From an uncultured Faecalibacterium sp. (GTDB taxonomy: Bacteria > Bacillota > Clostridia > Oscillospirales > Ruminococcaceae): DNA of 64,000 nucleotides. Each line of letters starts with the position of its first letter. The stretch's first letter is position 1. Below, in pieces: positions 51,640-63,477 of the stretch. The notes beneath the pieces are model-generated. The model did no database searches and was not told the origin of the DNA. It saw only the letters and a program-made list of their open reading frames with translations. The position numbers were made by a program, and so were the translations under genes. The DNA is taken from positions 1 to 64,000 of the forward strand of contig CAKTFS010000005.1 in assembly GCA_934561115.1 (NCBI GenBank), in the 5' to 3' direction.

Positions 51640-53166
51640 TCACTCCACGATGATGCTCTTGCCGGTCATCTCGGCGGGAACGGGCAGGCCGATATAGGGC
51701 AGCATGGTGGGTGCGATGTCGGCCAGGCAGCCGCCCTCGCGCAGCTTCACGTCGCCGCAGCCAACAGCCACAAAGGGCACAACGTTGGTGGTGTGGGCGG
51801 TGAAGGGGGTGCCGTCCGGGTTCATCATCTTTTCGGCGTTGCCGTGGTCGGCGGTGATGAAGGCGCAGCCGCCGGCGTTCAGCACAGCGGTGACCACCTG
51901 ATCCACGCAGCTATCCACAGCCTCAACGGCCTTGACAGCAGCCTCGAACACGCCGGTGTGACCGACCATATCGCAGTTTGCGAAGTTCAGGATGACCACA
52001 TCGTACTTGCCGCTCTCGATGCGCTTGACGCACTCGGCAGCAACTTCGGGGGCGCTCATCTCGGGCTTCAGGTCGTAGGTGGCAACCTTGGGGCTGGGGA
52101 TGACGCAGCGGTCCTCGCCCTCGTAGGGAGCTTCCACGCCGCCGTTGAAGAAGAAGGTGACGTGGGCGTACTTCTCGGTCTCGGCAATGCGCAGCTGGGT
52201 CTTGCCGTGGGCAGACAGATACTCGCCCAGAACGTTCTTCAGCTCCACCGGGGGATAGGCCACTTCGCAGTTGGGCATAGTGGCATCGTACTCAGCCATG
52301 CAGACGTAGTGCACCTGCTTGCGGCCGCCGCGGCGCTCGAAGCCGGTAAAGGCATCGTCGCAGAAGATGCGGGTCATCTGGCGGGCACGGTCGGGGCGGA
52401 AGTTCATGAAGATGACGGTGTCGCCATCCTGCACGCGGCCACCCTCGCAGGTGACGCAGGGCAGCACGAACTCGTCGGTCTTGTCTGCTGCGTAGGAAGC
52501 CTCGATGGCTTCGGCAGCGTTGGCAGCGTGCTCGCCCTCGCCGTAGACGAAGGCAGCGTAGGCCTTCTCCTCGCGGTCCCAGTTGTTATCGCGGTCCATG
52601 GCGTAGTAACGGCCGGAAACGCTGGCGATCTTGCCCACGCCCAGCTCGTCCAGCTTGGCCTGCAGGTCAGCCAGGAAGCCCTTGCCGGAGTGGGGGTCGG
52701 TGTCACGGCCGTCGGTGATGCAGTGCAGGTAGACTTCCTTTGCGCCCAGATGCTTTGCCATCTCCAGCACGCCGAACCAGTGGTCAGCATGGCTGTGCAC
52801 GCCGCCGGTGCCCACCAGACCCATCAGGTGGATAGCCTTACCGGCCTCGATGGCGGCCTTCATGTTCTTGACCAGCACAGGGTTCTTGAGCATCTCGCCG
52901 TCGCGGATGGACTTGGTGATGAGGGTGAGCTGCTGGTACACGATGCGGCCTGCGCCCATGTTGGTGTGGCCGACCTCGGAGTTGCCCATCTGGCCATCGG
53001 GCAGGCCGACAGCCATGCCGGAAGCATCAATGGTGGTCATGGGGTACTTTGCCATCAGAGCATCCAGATGAGGGGTCCTGGCAGCCACCACGGCGTTGCC
53101 GAAGGTCTCGTTCGGCACCCAGCCGAAGCCATCCATGATGCACAGAAGAACAGGTTTCTTTGCCAT
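51640..53166 (-). CDS. gpmI: 2,3-bisphosphoglycerate-independent phosphoglycerate mutase
   Basis: 508 residues, standard length. Interconverts 3- and 2-phosphoglycerate through a phosphoserine; metal ligand Asp in LLCIMDGFGW, active Ser in MGNSEVGHTNMGAGR, and C-terminal NFANCDMVGHTG and FITADHGNAEKM metal sites. Third gene of the pgk-tpiA-gpmI run. Confidence 0.97.
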   Translation of the reverse strand: MAKKPVLLCIMDGFGWVPNETFGNAVVAARTPHLDALMAKYPMTTIDASGMAVGLPDGQMGNSEVGHTNMGAGRIVYQQLTLITKSIRDGEMLKNPVLVKNMKAAIEAGKAIHLMGLVGTGGVHSHADHWFGVLEMAKHLGAKEVYLHCITDGRDTDPHSGKGFLADLQAKLDELGVGKIASVSGRYYAMDRDNNWDREEKAYAAFVYGEGEHAANAAEAIEASYAADKTDEFVLPCVTCEGGRVQDGDTVIFMNFRPDRARQMTRIFCDDAFTGFERRGGRKQVHYVCMAEYDATMPNCEVAYPPVELKNVLGEYLSAHGKTQLRIAETEKYAHVTFFFNGGVEAPYEGEDRCVIPSPKVATYDLKPEMSAPEVAAECVKRIESGKYDVVILNFANCDMVGHTGVFEAAVKAVEAVDSCVDQVVTAVLNAGGCAFITADHGNAEKMMNPDGTPFTAHTTNVVPFVAVGCGDVKLREGGCLADIAPTMLPYIGLPVPAEMTGKSIIVE

Positions 53167-53281
53167 AAAATTGAATCTCCTTTGAATTTATCACGCGTTG
53201 CGGGCAAGGCCAGATGCCCCGCCTGCGGAGGTGCAGCCTGCGGGTGCATAACACCCGGGCGGCTGCTGTAAAAACAGATCA

Positions 53282-53321
53282 GCGCCCGGCTCAGCGCTGA
53301 AAAAACGGCGCAGCCGGGCGC
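53282..53321. repeat. Inverted repeat between tpiA and gpmI
   Basis: GCGCCCGGCT (53282-53291) pairs with AGCCGGGCGC (53312-53321), with an inner T6 on the minus strand but none after the stem. Could be a weak terminator or processing site. Confidence 0.5.
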
Positions 53322-53351
53322 TGAAACAGCTTGTTAAGAAAAGGCAGTTGC

Positions 53352-54122
53352 TCAGCCCTTGGTGGCTGCATTGACGATGACTGCAAAGTCGGGAGCCTTC
53401 AGGGATGCGCCGCCGATCAGGCCGCCGTCCACGTCCTTCTTGCTCAGCAGCTCCTCGCAGTTCTTGGCGTTCATGCTGCCGCCGTACTGCACGGTGGTAG
53501 CCTCGGCCACAGCCTCGCCGTACAGCTCGCCCACCACCTTGCGGATCTGAGCGCAGACTTCCTCTGCCTGATCGGAGGTAGCGGTCTTGCCGGTGCCGAT
53601 AGCCCAGACAGGCTCGTAGGCGATGACAACGTTTGCCATCTGCTCGGCGGTCACGTCACGCAGGGCGATCTTGGTCTGCATACGGACCAGTTCCTCGGTA
53701 ACGCCCTCCTCGCGCTGCTGCAGGCTCTCGCCCACGCAGATAATGACCTTCAGGCCGGCGTTCAGGGCAGCCAGAGCACGCTTGTTGACGGTCTGGTCGG
53801 TCTCTGCAAAGTACTGGCGGCGCTCAGAGTGGCCGACGATGACGTACTCCACGCCCAGATCCACCAGCATATCGGCGCTGATCTCGCCGGTGAAAGCACC
53901 GGACTTCTCAAAGTGGACGTTCTCAGCACCCACATGGATGTTGGTGCCCTTGGTCTTAGCCACAGCGGTGACCAGATCAGTAAACGGGGTGCAGATGACG
54001 ACCTCGCAGGTAGCGTCCTTCACGGCGGGGATCAGCTCGTCCACCAAGACAGCTGCTTCGGAGGCGGTCTTGTTCATCTTCCAGTTACCGGCGATAATAG
54101 CCTTGCGCTTTGCCTTATCCAT
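53352..54122 (-). CDS. tpiA: Triosephosphate isomerase
   Basis: 256 residues. GNWKMNK at the start, catalytic His in VGHSERR and Glu in [13 protein letters not shown], plus the C-terminal YGGSMNAKN and [10 protein letters not shown] phosphate-binding loops. ATG 54122 follows AAGGAG; the longer upstream frame is spurious. Confidence 0.97.
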   Translation of the reverse strand: MDKAKRKAIIAGNWKMNKTASEAAVLVDELIPAVKDATCEVVICTPFTDLVTAVAKTKGTNIHVGAENVHFEKSGAFTGEISADMLVDLGVEYVIVGHSERRQYFAETDQTVNKRALAALNAGLKVIICVGESLQQREEGVTEELVRMQTKIALRDVTAEQMANVVIAYEPVWAIGTGKTATSDQAEEVCAQIRKVVGELYGEAVAEATTVQYGGSMNAKNCEELLSKKDVDGGLIGGASLKAPDFAVIVNAATKG

Positions 54123-54225
54123 TGTTATTTTCTCCTTACCTTCGTAAATATTTACAAATTGCCTGCACAAAAAGAAAAGATGCGGCGGCGTAAATGCCGC
54201 CGCACCCATTGTGATGCCGGAAAAA

Positions 54226-55434
<1,209 letters not shown>

Positions 55435-55485
55435 GGTAAAAACTCCTCTCAAGTTATAATTCTGAACCAGAGTCTCGCTCACAAT

Positions 55486-55539
55486 CGGGGCTTTGCCCCG
55501 TACAGTTACTATTATAAACAAAAAATGTGTGTATTGCAA
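55486..55539 (-). promoter_or_regulatory. pgk promoter and leader hairpin
   Basis: TTGCAA (55539-55534), 17-bp spacer, TATAAT (55516-55511) on the minus strand. A CGGGGC/GCCCCG hairpin (55486-55500) lies at the start of the transcript. Confidence 0.85.
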
Positions 55540-55662
55540 GGATATGAGATAGATAATTGTTTAACAAACATTTGCCGTTGTTGCACGGAAATGTGTCTAT
55601 TTTGCCCGAAGTGCGTTTTTTTCTGCCCGCAGACGCCGGAAATGGCGTTTTTTCATCACGAC

Positions 55663-55702
55663 AAAAGGGATCCGGAAGCGCCCGCAGGCATTTCCGGATC
55701 CC
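55663..55702 (-). terminator. Terminator after ribF
   Basis: GGGATCCGGAA (55667-55677) pairs with TTCCGGATCCC (55692-55702), followed by T4 on the minus strand. Ends the translation cluster. Confidence 0.75.
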
Positions 55703-55721
55703 AAATCAAAAAATAGATGCG

Positions 55722-56639
55722 TTATGCAAAATATTCCTGTGCGCGGCGGGCGGCATCGTTGATGCAGTCCCGCAGCTGGTCCAGCGTATCAAACTTTTTG
55801 CTGGGGCTCAGGTAAGCGTGGAACTCCACCACCGGGTCGGTGCCGTACAGGTCGCCGGAAAAGCCCGGGATAAAGGTCTCGCAGGTCACCTTGGTGGCGT
55901 CATCGTTCACGGTAGGGCGGCTGCCCAGACCGGTAGCCGAGGGATACCACACCCCGTTGATGCAGGTGCGGGTGATATAAATGCCGCTGCGGGGCATCTG
56001 GAAGCCCTGCGGGTACAGCTGGTTGATGGTGGGCACCCCAAGGGTGTGCCCCAGCCCTGCCCCGTGCTGCACCGCAAAGCGGATGGCGTAGGGCATGCCC
56101 AGCATGGCGTTGGCAGCCGGGATATCCCCGCCCTCCAGCGCGGTGCGGATTCGGGTAGAGGACACCGGCTTTTCCTCAAACTGTGCCATGGGCACCACCA
56201 CCACCTCTACCCCAAGGGGGGCGCAGAGGGCGCGCAGCAGCTCCGGTGTACCGGCAGCCTTTGCGCCAAAGGTGAAGTTCTCGCCGCAGAACAGCGCCCG
56301 GGCGTGGCAGTTTTCCACGATGCCGCGCACAAACTCCTCCGGGCTCAGCGCCTTGATTGCCTCAAAGTCCGGGGTGAGGTAATACTCCACCCCAAGGCTG
56401 TGGATCAGGGCGTGCTTATCCTCGGTAGAAAGCAGGCGCTTGCCCTTCATTTTATTTTCCACCGGCAGGCGGAAGGTGAACACCGCCGGGGCTGCGTCAT
56501 GGGTCTTTGCCCACTGCACCGCCCCCTCGATCACCGCCCGGTGGCCGATATGGATGCCGTCAAAGTAGCCCATGGCCACGGCGGTGCCTTTTTCAGGCTG
56601 TGCCAGCGGCAGCGGGGCAAACTGAGAAATGATCTGCAT
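55722..56639 (-). CDS. ribF: Bifunctional riboflavin kinase/FAD synthetase
   Basis: 305 residues. N-terminal FMN adenylyltransferase (MGYFDGIHIGHRAVIEGA), PVSSTRIRTAL loop, and C-terminal flavokinase (IRFAVQHGAGLGHTLGVPTI, then TGLGSRPTVNDDATKVTCET). Forms FMN and FAD. It stands last in the rimP-to-ribF cluster, where truB-ribF adjacency is common in Firmicutes. Confidence 0.95.
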   Translation of the reverse strand: MQIISQFAPLPLAQPEKGTAVAMGYFDGIHIGHRAVIEGAVQWAKTHDAAPAVFTFRLPVENKMKGKRLLSTEDKHALIHSLGVEYYLTPDFEAIKALSPEEFVRGIVENCHARALFCGENFTFGAKAAGTPELLRALCAPLGVEVVVVPMAQFEEKPVSSTRIRTALEGGDIPAANAMLGMPYAIRFAVQHGAGLGHTLGVPTINQLYPQGFQMPRSGIYITRTCINGVWYPSATGLGSRPTVNDDATKVTCETFIPGFSGDLYGTDPVVEFHAYLSPSKKFDTLDQLRDCINDAARRAQEYFA

Positions 56640-56660
56640 GGGTCTTGTTTCCTTTATTGC

Positions 56661-57548
56661 TCAATTACGTTCCACGAACAGTTTTTCCACCCGGAGCACC
56701 CCGCCGGTGATATTGGCAAGGCCAAGGAACTGCCCGGCGGCGCTGCGCACCCGGTAGCGTCCGTCTGCTGCGGGGTAGCGGCTGGTGGGGCAGCCGTTGT
56801 AGAGGTGCTGCTCCACCCATGGCTCCACCACCAGCAGCGGCAGCGGGGTGAACACGCTTTCCACCGGCAGCATCAGTGCTTCCAGTGCAGCGCTCCCCTG
56901 CTCCTTTGCGGCTAGAATTTCTTCCAGCGTGTGGGCGTCTGCCTCGGTGTACAGACCGGCAGAAGTGCGGCGCAGCGCGCTCATGGTGCCCTTCTGCCCC
57001 ATGGCGGCGGCAATGTCCTCCAGCAGCGTGCGGATGTAGGTGCCCTTGGAGCAGCGCACCGTCAGCACATACTCGTTTTCTGCCGGACTGCCGCCGTACT
57101 CAATGCTGTAAATTTCAATGGGGCGCGCCTTGCGTTCCACGGTCACGCCCTCACGCGCCAACTTATACAGCGGCTGGCCGTTGATCTTGACCGCCGAGTA
57201 CATGGGCGGCACCTGCATCTGCGCACCGACAAACTGCGGCAGCACAGCCAGCAGCTCTTTTTCCCCAGCGGTGACAGGTGCAGTCTCCAGCACCGTACCG
57301 GTGCTGTCGCCGGTATCGGTGCGTGCACCCAAACGCAGGGTAGCGCGGTAAGCTTTATCGTGGTTCAGCTGCAGGTCTACTGCCTTGCTGGCACCGCCGC
57401 AGAACACCGGCAGAACGCCAGTGGCCATGGGGTCCAGCGTACCGCTGTGCCCCAGCTTGCGGGTGCCCAGCACACCGCGCAGCTTTGCCACCACGTCAAA
57501 GCTGGTCCAGTCCATAGGCTTGTCTACGATCAGGATGCCCTGCATCAT
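56661..57548 (-). CDS. truB: tRNA pseudouridine-55 synthase
   Basis: 295 residues. Contains VDKPMDWTSFDVVAKLRGVL and the catalytic Asp in LGHSGTLDPMATGVLPV. Modifies the T-loop of tRNA. Two successive ATG codons overlap the nrnA stop (ATGATG); either may start it. Confidence 0.95.
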   Translation of the reverse strand: MMQGILIVDKPMDWTSFDVVAKLRGVLGTRKLGHSGTLDPMATGVLPVFCGGASKAVDLQLNHDKAYRATLRLGARTDTGDSTGTVLETAPVTAGEKELLAVLPQFVGAQMQVPPMYSAVKINGQPLYKLAREGVTVERKARPIEIYSIEYGGSPAENEYVLTVRCSKGTYIRTLLEDIAAAMGQKGTMSALRRTSAGLYTEADAHTLEEILAAKEQGSAALEALMLPVESVFTPLPLLVVEPWVEQHLYNGCPTSRYPAADGRYRVRSAAGQFLGLANITGGVLRVEKLFVERN

Positions 57549-58534
57549 GCTTCCTCCTGCGGTGCGTCCAGCTCGGTTTCCACCTCTGCAAGGATCGCGT
57601 TTTTGGCGTTTTCAAGGTCGCCCAGCAGTTCACAGCCCGCTGCGCGGGTGTGGCCGCCGCCGCCCAGCCGCCGGGCGATGGCACAGGCGTCCACGCCCTT
57701 TGCGGTGCGCACGCTGATGCGGTAGCTGCCGCCGGGCTGCTGGCGCAGGGTCAGGCCCACCTTGACCCCCTCGATGCTGATGGGCAGGCCGGTCAGCTCC
57801 TCCAGATCCGCGGGGTCTACCCCGCTCTGCCGGATCTCGTCCCGTGTCAGGTAGATCAGGGCGCAGCGGCCGTCCAAATAGTACTCCAGATGGTTGCGGG
57901 CGATGCGCTCGGCCTCCATGCGGGCACGGGGCTTTGTGTCGAAGAGCAGGGTGTTCAGCTCCTCCACATGACAGCCGGCCTCAATAAGCTTTGCAGCAAT
58001 CTTGTGGGTGTTGGCTGTGGTGGAGGAGAACTTGAAGCAGCCGGTATCGGTGGCAACACCGGTGTACAGACAGTCTGCAATGTGGGGAGAGATGGGCACG
58101 CCCATCTCCACAATGACCTGATACAGCAGCTCCGCTGCCGCAGCGGCACCGGCATCCAGAAGGGTAAAATCGGCATAGCCGTTGTTGCCTGCGTGGTGGT
58201 CGATGCACAGGTCCACATGGTGTGCATACTGCGGCACACCGTTATTTTCGCCAAACAGCTGCAAACCGGCCACGTCCACCGCGATCACGGTGCGGGGCTC
58301 GAACTCGCCCTTGAACAGCCGTGGGTTTGTAAAGGCGTAACGGGACGGAATAGCATCGGAGCAGAGCACCGCCGTTGTTTTTTCCAGCGCTTTGAGCGCA
58401 TAGTACAGGGCGCTGCCGCAGCCGATGGTGTCACCGTCCGGGTTTTTGTGGCACAGAATCAAAATGTTGTCCGCAGCCAGCAGGCGCTGCGCCATCTGCT
58501 GCACATTCAGTTGTTCTGTCATCCAATGATCCAT
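57545..58534 (-). CDS. nrnA: DHH-family nanoRNase/pAp phosphatase
   Basis: 329 residues. DHH domain with HKNPDGDTIGCGSALYYAL, VIAVDVAG and LCIDHHAGNNGYADF metal motifs; C-terminal DHHA1 ending GGGGHTRAAGCEL. Degrades short oligoribonucleotides and 3'-phosphoadenosine 5'-phosphate. Located between rbfA and truB, as in many Firmicutes. Confidence 0.92.
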   Translation of the reverse strand: MDHWMTEQLNVQQMAQRLLAADNILILCHKNPDGDTIGCGSALYYALKALEKTTAVLCSDAIPSRYAFTNPRLFKGEFEPRTVIAVDVAGLQLFGENNGVPQYAHHVDLCIDHHAGNNGYADFTLLDAGAAAAAELLYQVIVEMGVPISPHIADCLYTGVATDTGCFKFSSTTANTHKIAAKLIEAGCHVEELNTLLFDTKPRARMEAERIARNHLEYYLDGRCALIYLTRDEIRQSGVDPADLEELTGLPISIEGVKVGLTLRQQPGGSYRISVRTAKGVDACAIARRLGGGGHTRAAGCELLGDLENAKNAILAEVETELDAPQEEA

Positions 58535-58551
58535 CCTTTCCGCAAAGGCAG

Positions 58552-58944
58552 TCAGTCCTCGGTCTGTTCGGTATCGGCAGGCTGTGCTTCCTCCTCGCCG
58601 TTCACGTTCAGGCTGCGCAGCAGCTCGTTGATGTGGGCGGCGTAGGCGGCACCGTCATCCTCCACAAAGATGAAGCGGGGTGCCTTGCGGATGTGCATTT
58701 TTTTGCTGACCTCGGTGCGCACATGGCCTGCGGCACGGTTCAGCGCTTCAATGGCGGGCTTGGGGCCGTCTGCACGGCCCATCACGCTTACATACACCTT
58801 TGCCACATCCAGATCCGGCGTCACGTCCAGACGGGTGACGGTCAGCAGACCGCCCTCCAGCCGCGGGTCCTTCAGCCGGCCGATGATGGCAATGACCTCG
58901 CGCTTCATATCCTGCGCAAGACGGCCCATATTTTTCTGAGACAT
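58552..58944 (-). CDS. rbfA: Ribosome-binding factor A
   Basis: 130 residues. KH-like fold: MGRLAQDMKREVIAIIGRLK, VTPDLDVAKVYVSVMG, and RKAPRFIFVEDDG. Assists late 30S assembly. ATG 58944 follows GGAG; a longer frame upstream crosses a repeat. Short acidic C-terminal tail. Confidence 0.93.
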   Translation of the reverse strand: MSQKNMGRLAQDMKREVIAIIGRLKDPRLEGGLLTVTRLDVTPDLDVAKVYVSVMGRADGPKPAIEALNRAAGHVRTEVSKKMHIRKAPRFIFVEDDGAAYAAHINELLRSLNVNGEEEAQPADTEQTED

Positions 58945-58984
58945 AGTTTTCTCCAAATTCTGTCCGGCAGCTTCCCAAAGCCTT

Positions 58985-59115
58985 ACCCCGGCCGGGGCAA
59001 GGCGGCCTTTGTCTGCCAAAACGACGGATGAGGGCGCACGCTCCACACCTGCGAAAGATACGCCCTCATCAGTCTCACTTCGTTCGACAGCTTCCCCCGT
59101 CCGGGGAAAGCCTTT
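58985..59115. mobile_element. Fragmented MITE-like repeats between rbfA and infB
   Basis: A right-type end GACGGATGAGGGCG (59022-59035) is followed 25 bp later by a left-type end CGCCCTCATCAGTC (59061-59074) and a CAGCTTCCCCCGTCCGGGGAA hairpin; these look like remnants of two tandem copies related to the AACCCTCTCAGTC family. Confidence 0.45.
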
Positions 59116-59149
59116 TCTGCCGGGAAGCTGTTATATATTCGGTTCTTGC

Positions 59150-61624
59150 TTAGTCGCGGTACTCTTCCATCTTGAAGGCCTCGTACACGTCGCCTTCCTT
59201 GACGTCCGCAAACTTCTCCAGGGTCACGCCGCACTCGTAGCCCTCGGCCACTTCCTTGGCGTCATCCTTGAAGCGCTTCAGGGAGGCGATCTCGTCCTCG
59301 GCAATAACGATGCCGTCACGCACCACGCGCACCTTGCTGTCGCGGGTGATCTTGCCGCTGGTCACGCGGCAGCCTGCAACGGTGCCCACGTTGGAGATCT
59401 TGTACACCTGACGCACCTGCAGCTCGCCCAGAGAGACCTCGCGGAACTTGGGTGCCAGCATACCCTTCATAGCGTCGGTGACATCGTTGATGGCGTCGTA
59501 GATGACGCGGTACATACGCATTTCCACCTTGGTGGCAGCGGCTTCTTCCTTAGCCACATTGTCCGGGCGGACGTTGAAGCCGATGATGATGGCGTTGGAG
59601 GCATCGGCCAGATCGACGTCGGACTTGCTGATGGCGCCGACACCGGCATGGATGACGCGCACGCGCACCTCGTCGTTGGAGATCTTCTCCAAGCTCTGCT
59701 TCACAGCCTCGGCAGAACCCTGCACGTCGGCCTTGACCACGATAGCCAGTTCCTTCATGTCGTTCTGTGCCATCTGGCTGAACAGGTTATCCAGCGTGAC
59801 CTTCTGGAAGGAGGAGAACTGCTTCTCCTTGGCGGCAGCAATGCGCTGCTCGGCCAGCTCACGGGCCAGACGTTCGTCCTCAACAGCCTCGAACAGGTCG
59901 CCGGCCTCGGGCACGGCGGTCAGGCCGGTGATCTCCACGGGGGTGGAGGGGCCGGCATCGGTGAGCAGCTGGCCCTTGTCGTTGCGCATGGTACGCACAC
60001 GGCCCACGGCGGTACCGGCAATGATGACATCACCGGCGTGCAGGGTGCCGTTCTGCACCAGAATGGTGGCGATGGGGCCCTGACCCTTGTCCAGACGTGC
60101 CTCGACCACAGCACCCTTGGCGCGGCGGTTGGGGTTGGCCTTCAGCTCCATGACCTCGGCTTCCAGCGCAACGCGCTCCAGCAGGTCGTTGATGCCCATA
60201 CCGGTCAGTGCAGAAACGGGGATGCAGGCCACATCTCCGCCCCAGTCCTCGGGGATCAGACCATACTTGGTCAGGCTCTCCTTCACGCGCTCGGGGTTGG
60301 CGGTGGGCTTATCCATCTTGTTGATGGCCACGATCACCTTGACCTCAGCAGCCTTGGCGTGGTTGATGGACTCGATGGTCTGGGGCATGATGCCGTCATC
60401 AGCAGCCACGACCAGAATGGCGATATCGGTCATGTTGGCACCGCGGGCACGCATGGAGGTGAAAGCCTCGTGACCCGGGGTGTCCAGGAAGGTGATCTTG
60501 CTGTCGTTGATGCGCACCTGATATGCACCGATGGCCTGCGTAATACCGCCGGCCTCGCCTGCGGTGACGTTGGTCTTGCGGATCGCATCCAGAATACTGG
60601 TCTTGCCGTGGTCAACGTGACCCATGACACAGACCACCGGGGGACGCTCCACCAGATCCTCCTGTGCATCCTCTTCCTGCGTGAACAGGCGCTCCTCGAT
60701 GGTAACGTGCACTTCGTGCTCGACCTTTGCGTGGAACTCCTCAGCCAGCAGAGCTGCGGTGTCGAAATCGATCACGTCGTTGATGGCGTGCATCTCGCCC
60801 ATCTGCATGAACTTGGCAATGACTTTACCGGCCTGCTGCTTCAGGCGGGCAGCCAGCTCGCCCACGGTGATCTCATCGGGGATCAGCACCTTCAGCTGGG
60901 CGTTGCGGGCCTTCTCCAGCTGGATGCGCTGCAGACGCTCAAACTCGGTCTCGCGCTTGCCCTTCTGGAACTGCTGGCGCTGGCGCTGGCCGCGCTGGGT
61001 GAACTTCTGCTTGTTGCCCTGCGGGGTGGGCTTGCGGCGGTTCTCGGTGTTCTTGGTGGAGGCCAGATCATCGTAACGGGCATCGAAACGGTCCACGTTC
61101 ATATCCACAGTGCGGGTATCCACGGTGACCTGATTGTCCTCGCGGCGGACAGAGACTGCCTGTGCGGAGGCAGCAGTAGCCTTTGCGCCGGTCTCGCGTG
61201 CCAGCTCGCTGAAGGAAACGGTCTTTTCCTCGCGCTTCTTGTGCTGCTCGGGCTTCTTGTCGCCGTGCTTGCCGTTATTGTTATTATTATTGTTGTTTGC
61301 CTTGGGCTGCTCAGCCTTTGCAGCAGGCTGCTGGGGCTTTTTGTCGGCCTTGGGAGCCTCGGGCTTCTTTTCAGCCTTCTGCTCAGCCTTCTTCTCGGCC
61401 TTGGGCTCCTCCTTGGGAGCCTTGGCGCTGTTCAAAAACTCGTCCAGATTCGCCACGCTGTTATCCTTGCTGAACTTCTCCAGCAGGTAGTTCAGCTCGT
61501 TCTCCTCCAGATTGGAGCTGTTCTTCTTGCCGGTGCTGCCCATAGCGGTCAGTTCATCCAGCACCTTCTTTGTAGAAAGGTTCAGATCCTTTGCAAAGTC
61601 ACTCACTTTATATTTTACGATCAT
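59150..61624 (-). CDS. infB: Translation initiation factor IF-2
   Basis: 824 residues. N-terminal IF2N domain, a Lys/Glu/Ala-rich linker (65-240) with an Asn run at 110-117, then a second IF2N-like region and the GTPase: G1 GHVDHGKT (335-342), [15 protein letters not shown]-terminal domains bind initiator tRNA. Starts within the L7Ae-gene stop (ATGA). Confidence 0.97.
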   Translation of the reverse strand: MIVKYKVSDFAKDLNLSTKKVLDELTAMGSTGKKNSSNLEENELNYLLEKFSKDNSVANLDEFLNSAKAPKEEPKAEKKAEQKAEKKPEAPKADKKPQQPAAKAEQPKANNNNNNNNGKHGDKKPEQHKKREEKTVSFSELARETGAKATAASAQAVSVRREDNQVTVDTRTVDMNVDRFDARYDDLASTKNTENRRKPTPQGNKQKFTQRGQRQRQQFQKGKRETEFERLQRIQLEKARNAQLKVLIPDEITVGELAARLKQQAGKVIAKFMQMGEMHAINDVIDFDTAALLAEEFHAKVEHEVHVTIEERLFTQEEDAQEDLVERPPVVCVMGHVDHGKTSILDAIRKTNVTAGEAGGITQAIGAYQVRINDSKITFLDTPGHEAFTSMRARGANMTDIAILVVAADDGIMPQTIESINHAKAAEVKVIVAINKMDKPTANPERVKESLTKYGLIPEDWGGDVACIPVSALTGMGINDLLERVALEAEVMELKANPNRRAKGAVVEARLDKGQGPIATILVQNGTLHAGDVIIAGTAVGRVRTMRNDKGQLLTDAGPSTPVEITGLTAVPEAGDLFEAVEDERLARELAEQRIAAAKEKQFSSFQKVTLDNLFSQMAQNDMKELAIVVKADVQGSAEAVKQSLEKISNDEVRVRVIHAGVGAISKSDVDLADASNAIIIGFNVRPDNVAKEEAAATKVEMRMYRVIYDAINDVTDAMKGMLAPKFREVSLGELQVRQVYKISNVGTVAGCRVTSGKITRDSKVRVVRDGIVIAEDEIASLKRFKDDAKEVAEGYECGVTLEKFADVKEGDVYEAFKMEEYRD

Positions 61625-61998
61625 TCGCTCATATCCTCCTCATTTTTGATTGCTCCGCAGTCCGACAGGCGGTCGAAGCAGAGCTTTGCGAGGTTGCGGT
61701 CGGTCACCGCGTAAACAGCCACGGGCTTGTGGCTGATATCGGCCAGCTTATCCTGCGTCAGCGGCATGGTGAACACGTCCACCAAGTCCCCCACGGCGTA
61801 GTTCAGGCGCTGCAGGGTCTTGGGGCTGATGTCCGATGCGGTCATCACCAGCCATGCCTTGCTTTTTACGCAGGCTTCCTCCACGGCGTCAAAGCCCATG
61901 GTCAGCGCACCGGCCTTGCGGCACAGGCTCACGGCCTGATACAGCGCCTCCTCCGGGGGCAGCTTGGGTTTTGCGGGGGCGTTATTCTTTTTTGCCAT
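61621..61998 (-). CDS. L7Ae/YlxQ-family ribosomal protein
   Basis: 125 residues. L7Ae fold: [53 protein letters not shown]; probably a k-turn RNA-binding protein, as for YlxQ. Overlaps ylxR upstream and infB downstream, the standard order. Confidence 0.88.
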   Translation of the reverse strand: MAKKNNAPAKPKLPPEEALYQAVSLCRKAGALTMGFDAVEEACVKSKAWLVMTASDISPKTLQRLNYAVGDLVDVFTMPLTQDKLADISHKPVAVYAVTDRNLAKLCFDRLSDCGAIKNEEDMSE

Positions 61999-62281
61999 CG
62001 GCTGCTGCCTCCTTTGCGGCTGCGGCCAGCTGTACAGCCAGCGCGTCGTATACCTCGGCGGGGACCGGCTGCTCAAAGCAGCGCTCCAGCGCCTTTTTCT
62101 TCTTTGCCTTGGTCAGGCAGTCCGGGTCTGGGCAGAGATATGCGCCGCGCCCCGGCTTTTTACCTACCAGATCAATGCTGATCTCCCCGCTGGGTGCGCG
62201 CACCACGCGCACCAGCTCCTTTTTGGGGCGGCTGGTCATGCAGCCGATGCACTGGCGGGCAGGGATCTTTTTTTGTGCCAT
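61982..62281 (-). CDS. ylxR: YlxR/RnpM family protein (DUF448)
   Basis: 99 residues. Family signature PARQCIGCMTSRPKKELVRV and GRGAYLCPDPDCLTKAKKKK. Relatives bind RNA and modulate RNase P. Lies between nusA and the L7Ae gene, overlapping the latter by 17 bp. Confidence 0.92.
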   Translation of the reverse strand: MAQKKIPARQCIGCMTSRPKKELVRVVRAPSGEISIDLVGKKPGRGAYLCPDPDCLTKAKKKKALERCFEQPVPAEVYDALAVQLAAAAKEAAADGKKE

Positions 62282-62314
62282 CCGGTTTCCCTCCTTCGGC
62301 AGATGGTGCCGGGC

Positions 62315-63421
62315 TTATTCAGCGTCTGCTGCGTCCTTCTTGGGCTCTTCGTCCTCGCCGTAGTAGCCGCTCTCGGGACGGATATCAATGTTGTAGCCGG
62401 TCAGGCGGGCGCACAGGCGGGCGTTCTGACCCTTGTTGCCGATGGCCAGGCTCAGCTGCTGGTCGGGCACGGTGACGCGGCAGGAGCGGGTCTCGCCGGG
62501 CAGCAGCTCCACCTTGACCACCTTGGCGGGGCTCAGGGCTGCGGAGATGAACTCAGAGATATCTTCGCTCCACTTGACGATGTCGATCTTCTCGCCGCCC
62601 AGCTTTTCCACAACAGCGGCCACGCGGGCGCCGTGCTCGCCGATGCAGGCAGAAACAGGGTTGACGTTGGGGTCCTTGGACCAGACAGCCATCTTGGTGC
62701 GGGCACCGGCCTCGCGGCTGATGGCCTTTACCTCCACAGTGCCGTCAAAGATCTCGGGCACTTCCAGCTCAAACAGGCGCTTGACAAGGCCGGGATGGGT
62801 GCGGCTGATCATCACGCGGGGGCCGCGCTCGGTGCTGACCACGTCCACGATGTAGACCTGCAGGGTCTCGCCCTCGGTGTACACCTCGCCGGGCACCTGC
62901 TCGTTGCGGGGCAGAACAGCCTCGCCGCCCTTGCCCAGATCCAGCGCAACGATGCCCTTCTCGGTATCCACGCGGGTAACGGTGGCCTGCACGATATCAT
63001 GTGCGCGGGACTGGATCTCGCTGAGCTGCTGGTTGCGCTCGGCCTCGCGGATGCCCTGACGGATGACGTGCTTTGCGGTCTGGGCAGCAATGCGGCCGAA
63101 ATCGCGGGTCTTGAGCGGGGTGATGATGCGGTCGCCCACTTCGTAGCTGCTGCGGATCTTGCGTGCCTCGGTCACGCCGATCTCGGCGTGCTCGTCGTAC
63201 CAGTCCTCGTCTGCCACGATGTCCTGGATCAGAGCCACGTCAAAGCGGCCGGTGTCGGGGTCGATGTCCACACGGATGTGATCCTCCTCGACCTCATAGT
63301 TCTTCTTGACGGCAATGATGATAGCCGCCTTGATCTTTTCGATCAGGTACTCTGCGGTGATGCCGCGCTCATGCTCCAGCATGGAGAGCGCTTCAAAAAA
63401 GTCCTTATTCGCTGCTGTCAT
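62315..63421 (-). CDS. nusA: Transcription termination/antitermination factor NusA
   Basis: 368 residues, the shorter Gram-positive form. N-terminal RNA-polymerase-binding domain, S1 domain (ATVTRVDTEKGIVALDLG), then two KH domains (CIGEHGARVAAVVEKLGGEK; LAIGNKGQNARLCARLTGYN). ATG 63421 follows AGGAGG. Confidence 0.96.
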   Translation of the reverse strand: MTAANKDFFEALSMLEHERGITAEYLIEKIKAAIIIAVKKNYEVEEDHIRVDIDPDTGRFDVALIQDIVADEDWYDEHAEIGVTEARKIRSSYEVGDRIITPLKTRDFGRIAAQTAKHVIRQGIREAERNQQLSEIQSRAHDIVQATVTRVDTEKGIVALDLGKGGEAVLPRNEQVPGEVYTEGETLQVYIVDVVSTERGPRVMISRTHPGLVKRLFELEVPEIFDGTVEVKAISREAGARTKMAVWSKDPNVNPVSACIGEHGARVAAVVEKLGGEKIDIVKWSEDISEFISAALSPAKVVKVELLPGETRSCRVTVPDQQLSLAIGNKGQNARLCARLTGYNIDIRPESGYYGEDEEPKKDAADAE

Positions 63422-63477
63422 TTTTCGGGTTCCTCCTATATATTTTGTTCTCTTTTCTCCATCAGAGACGGTTCTTC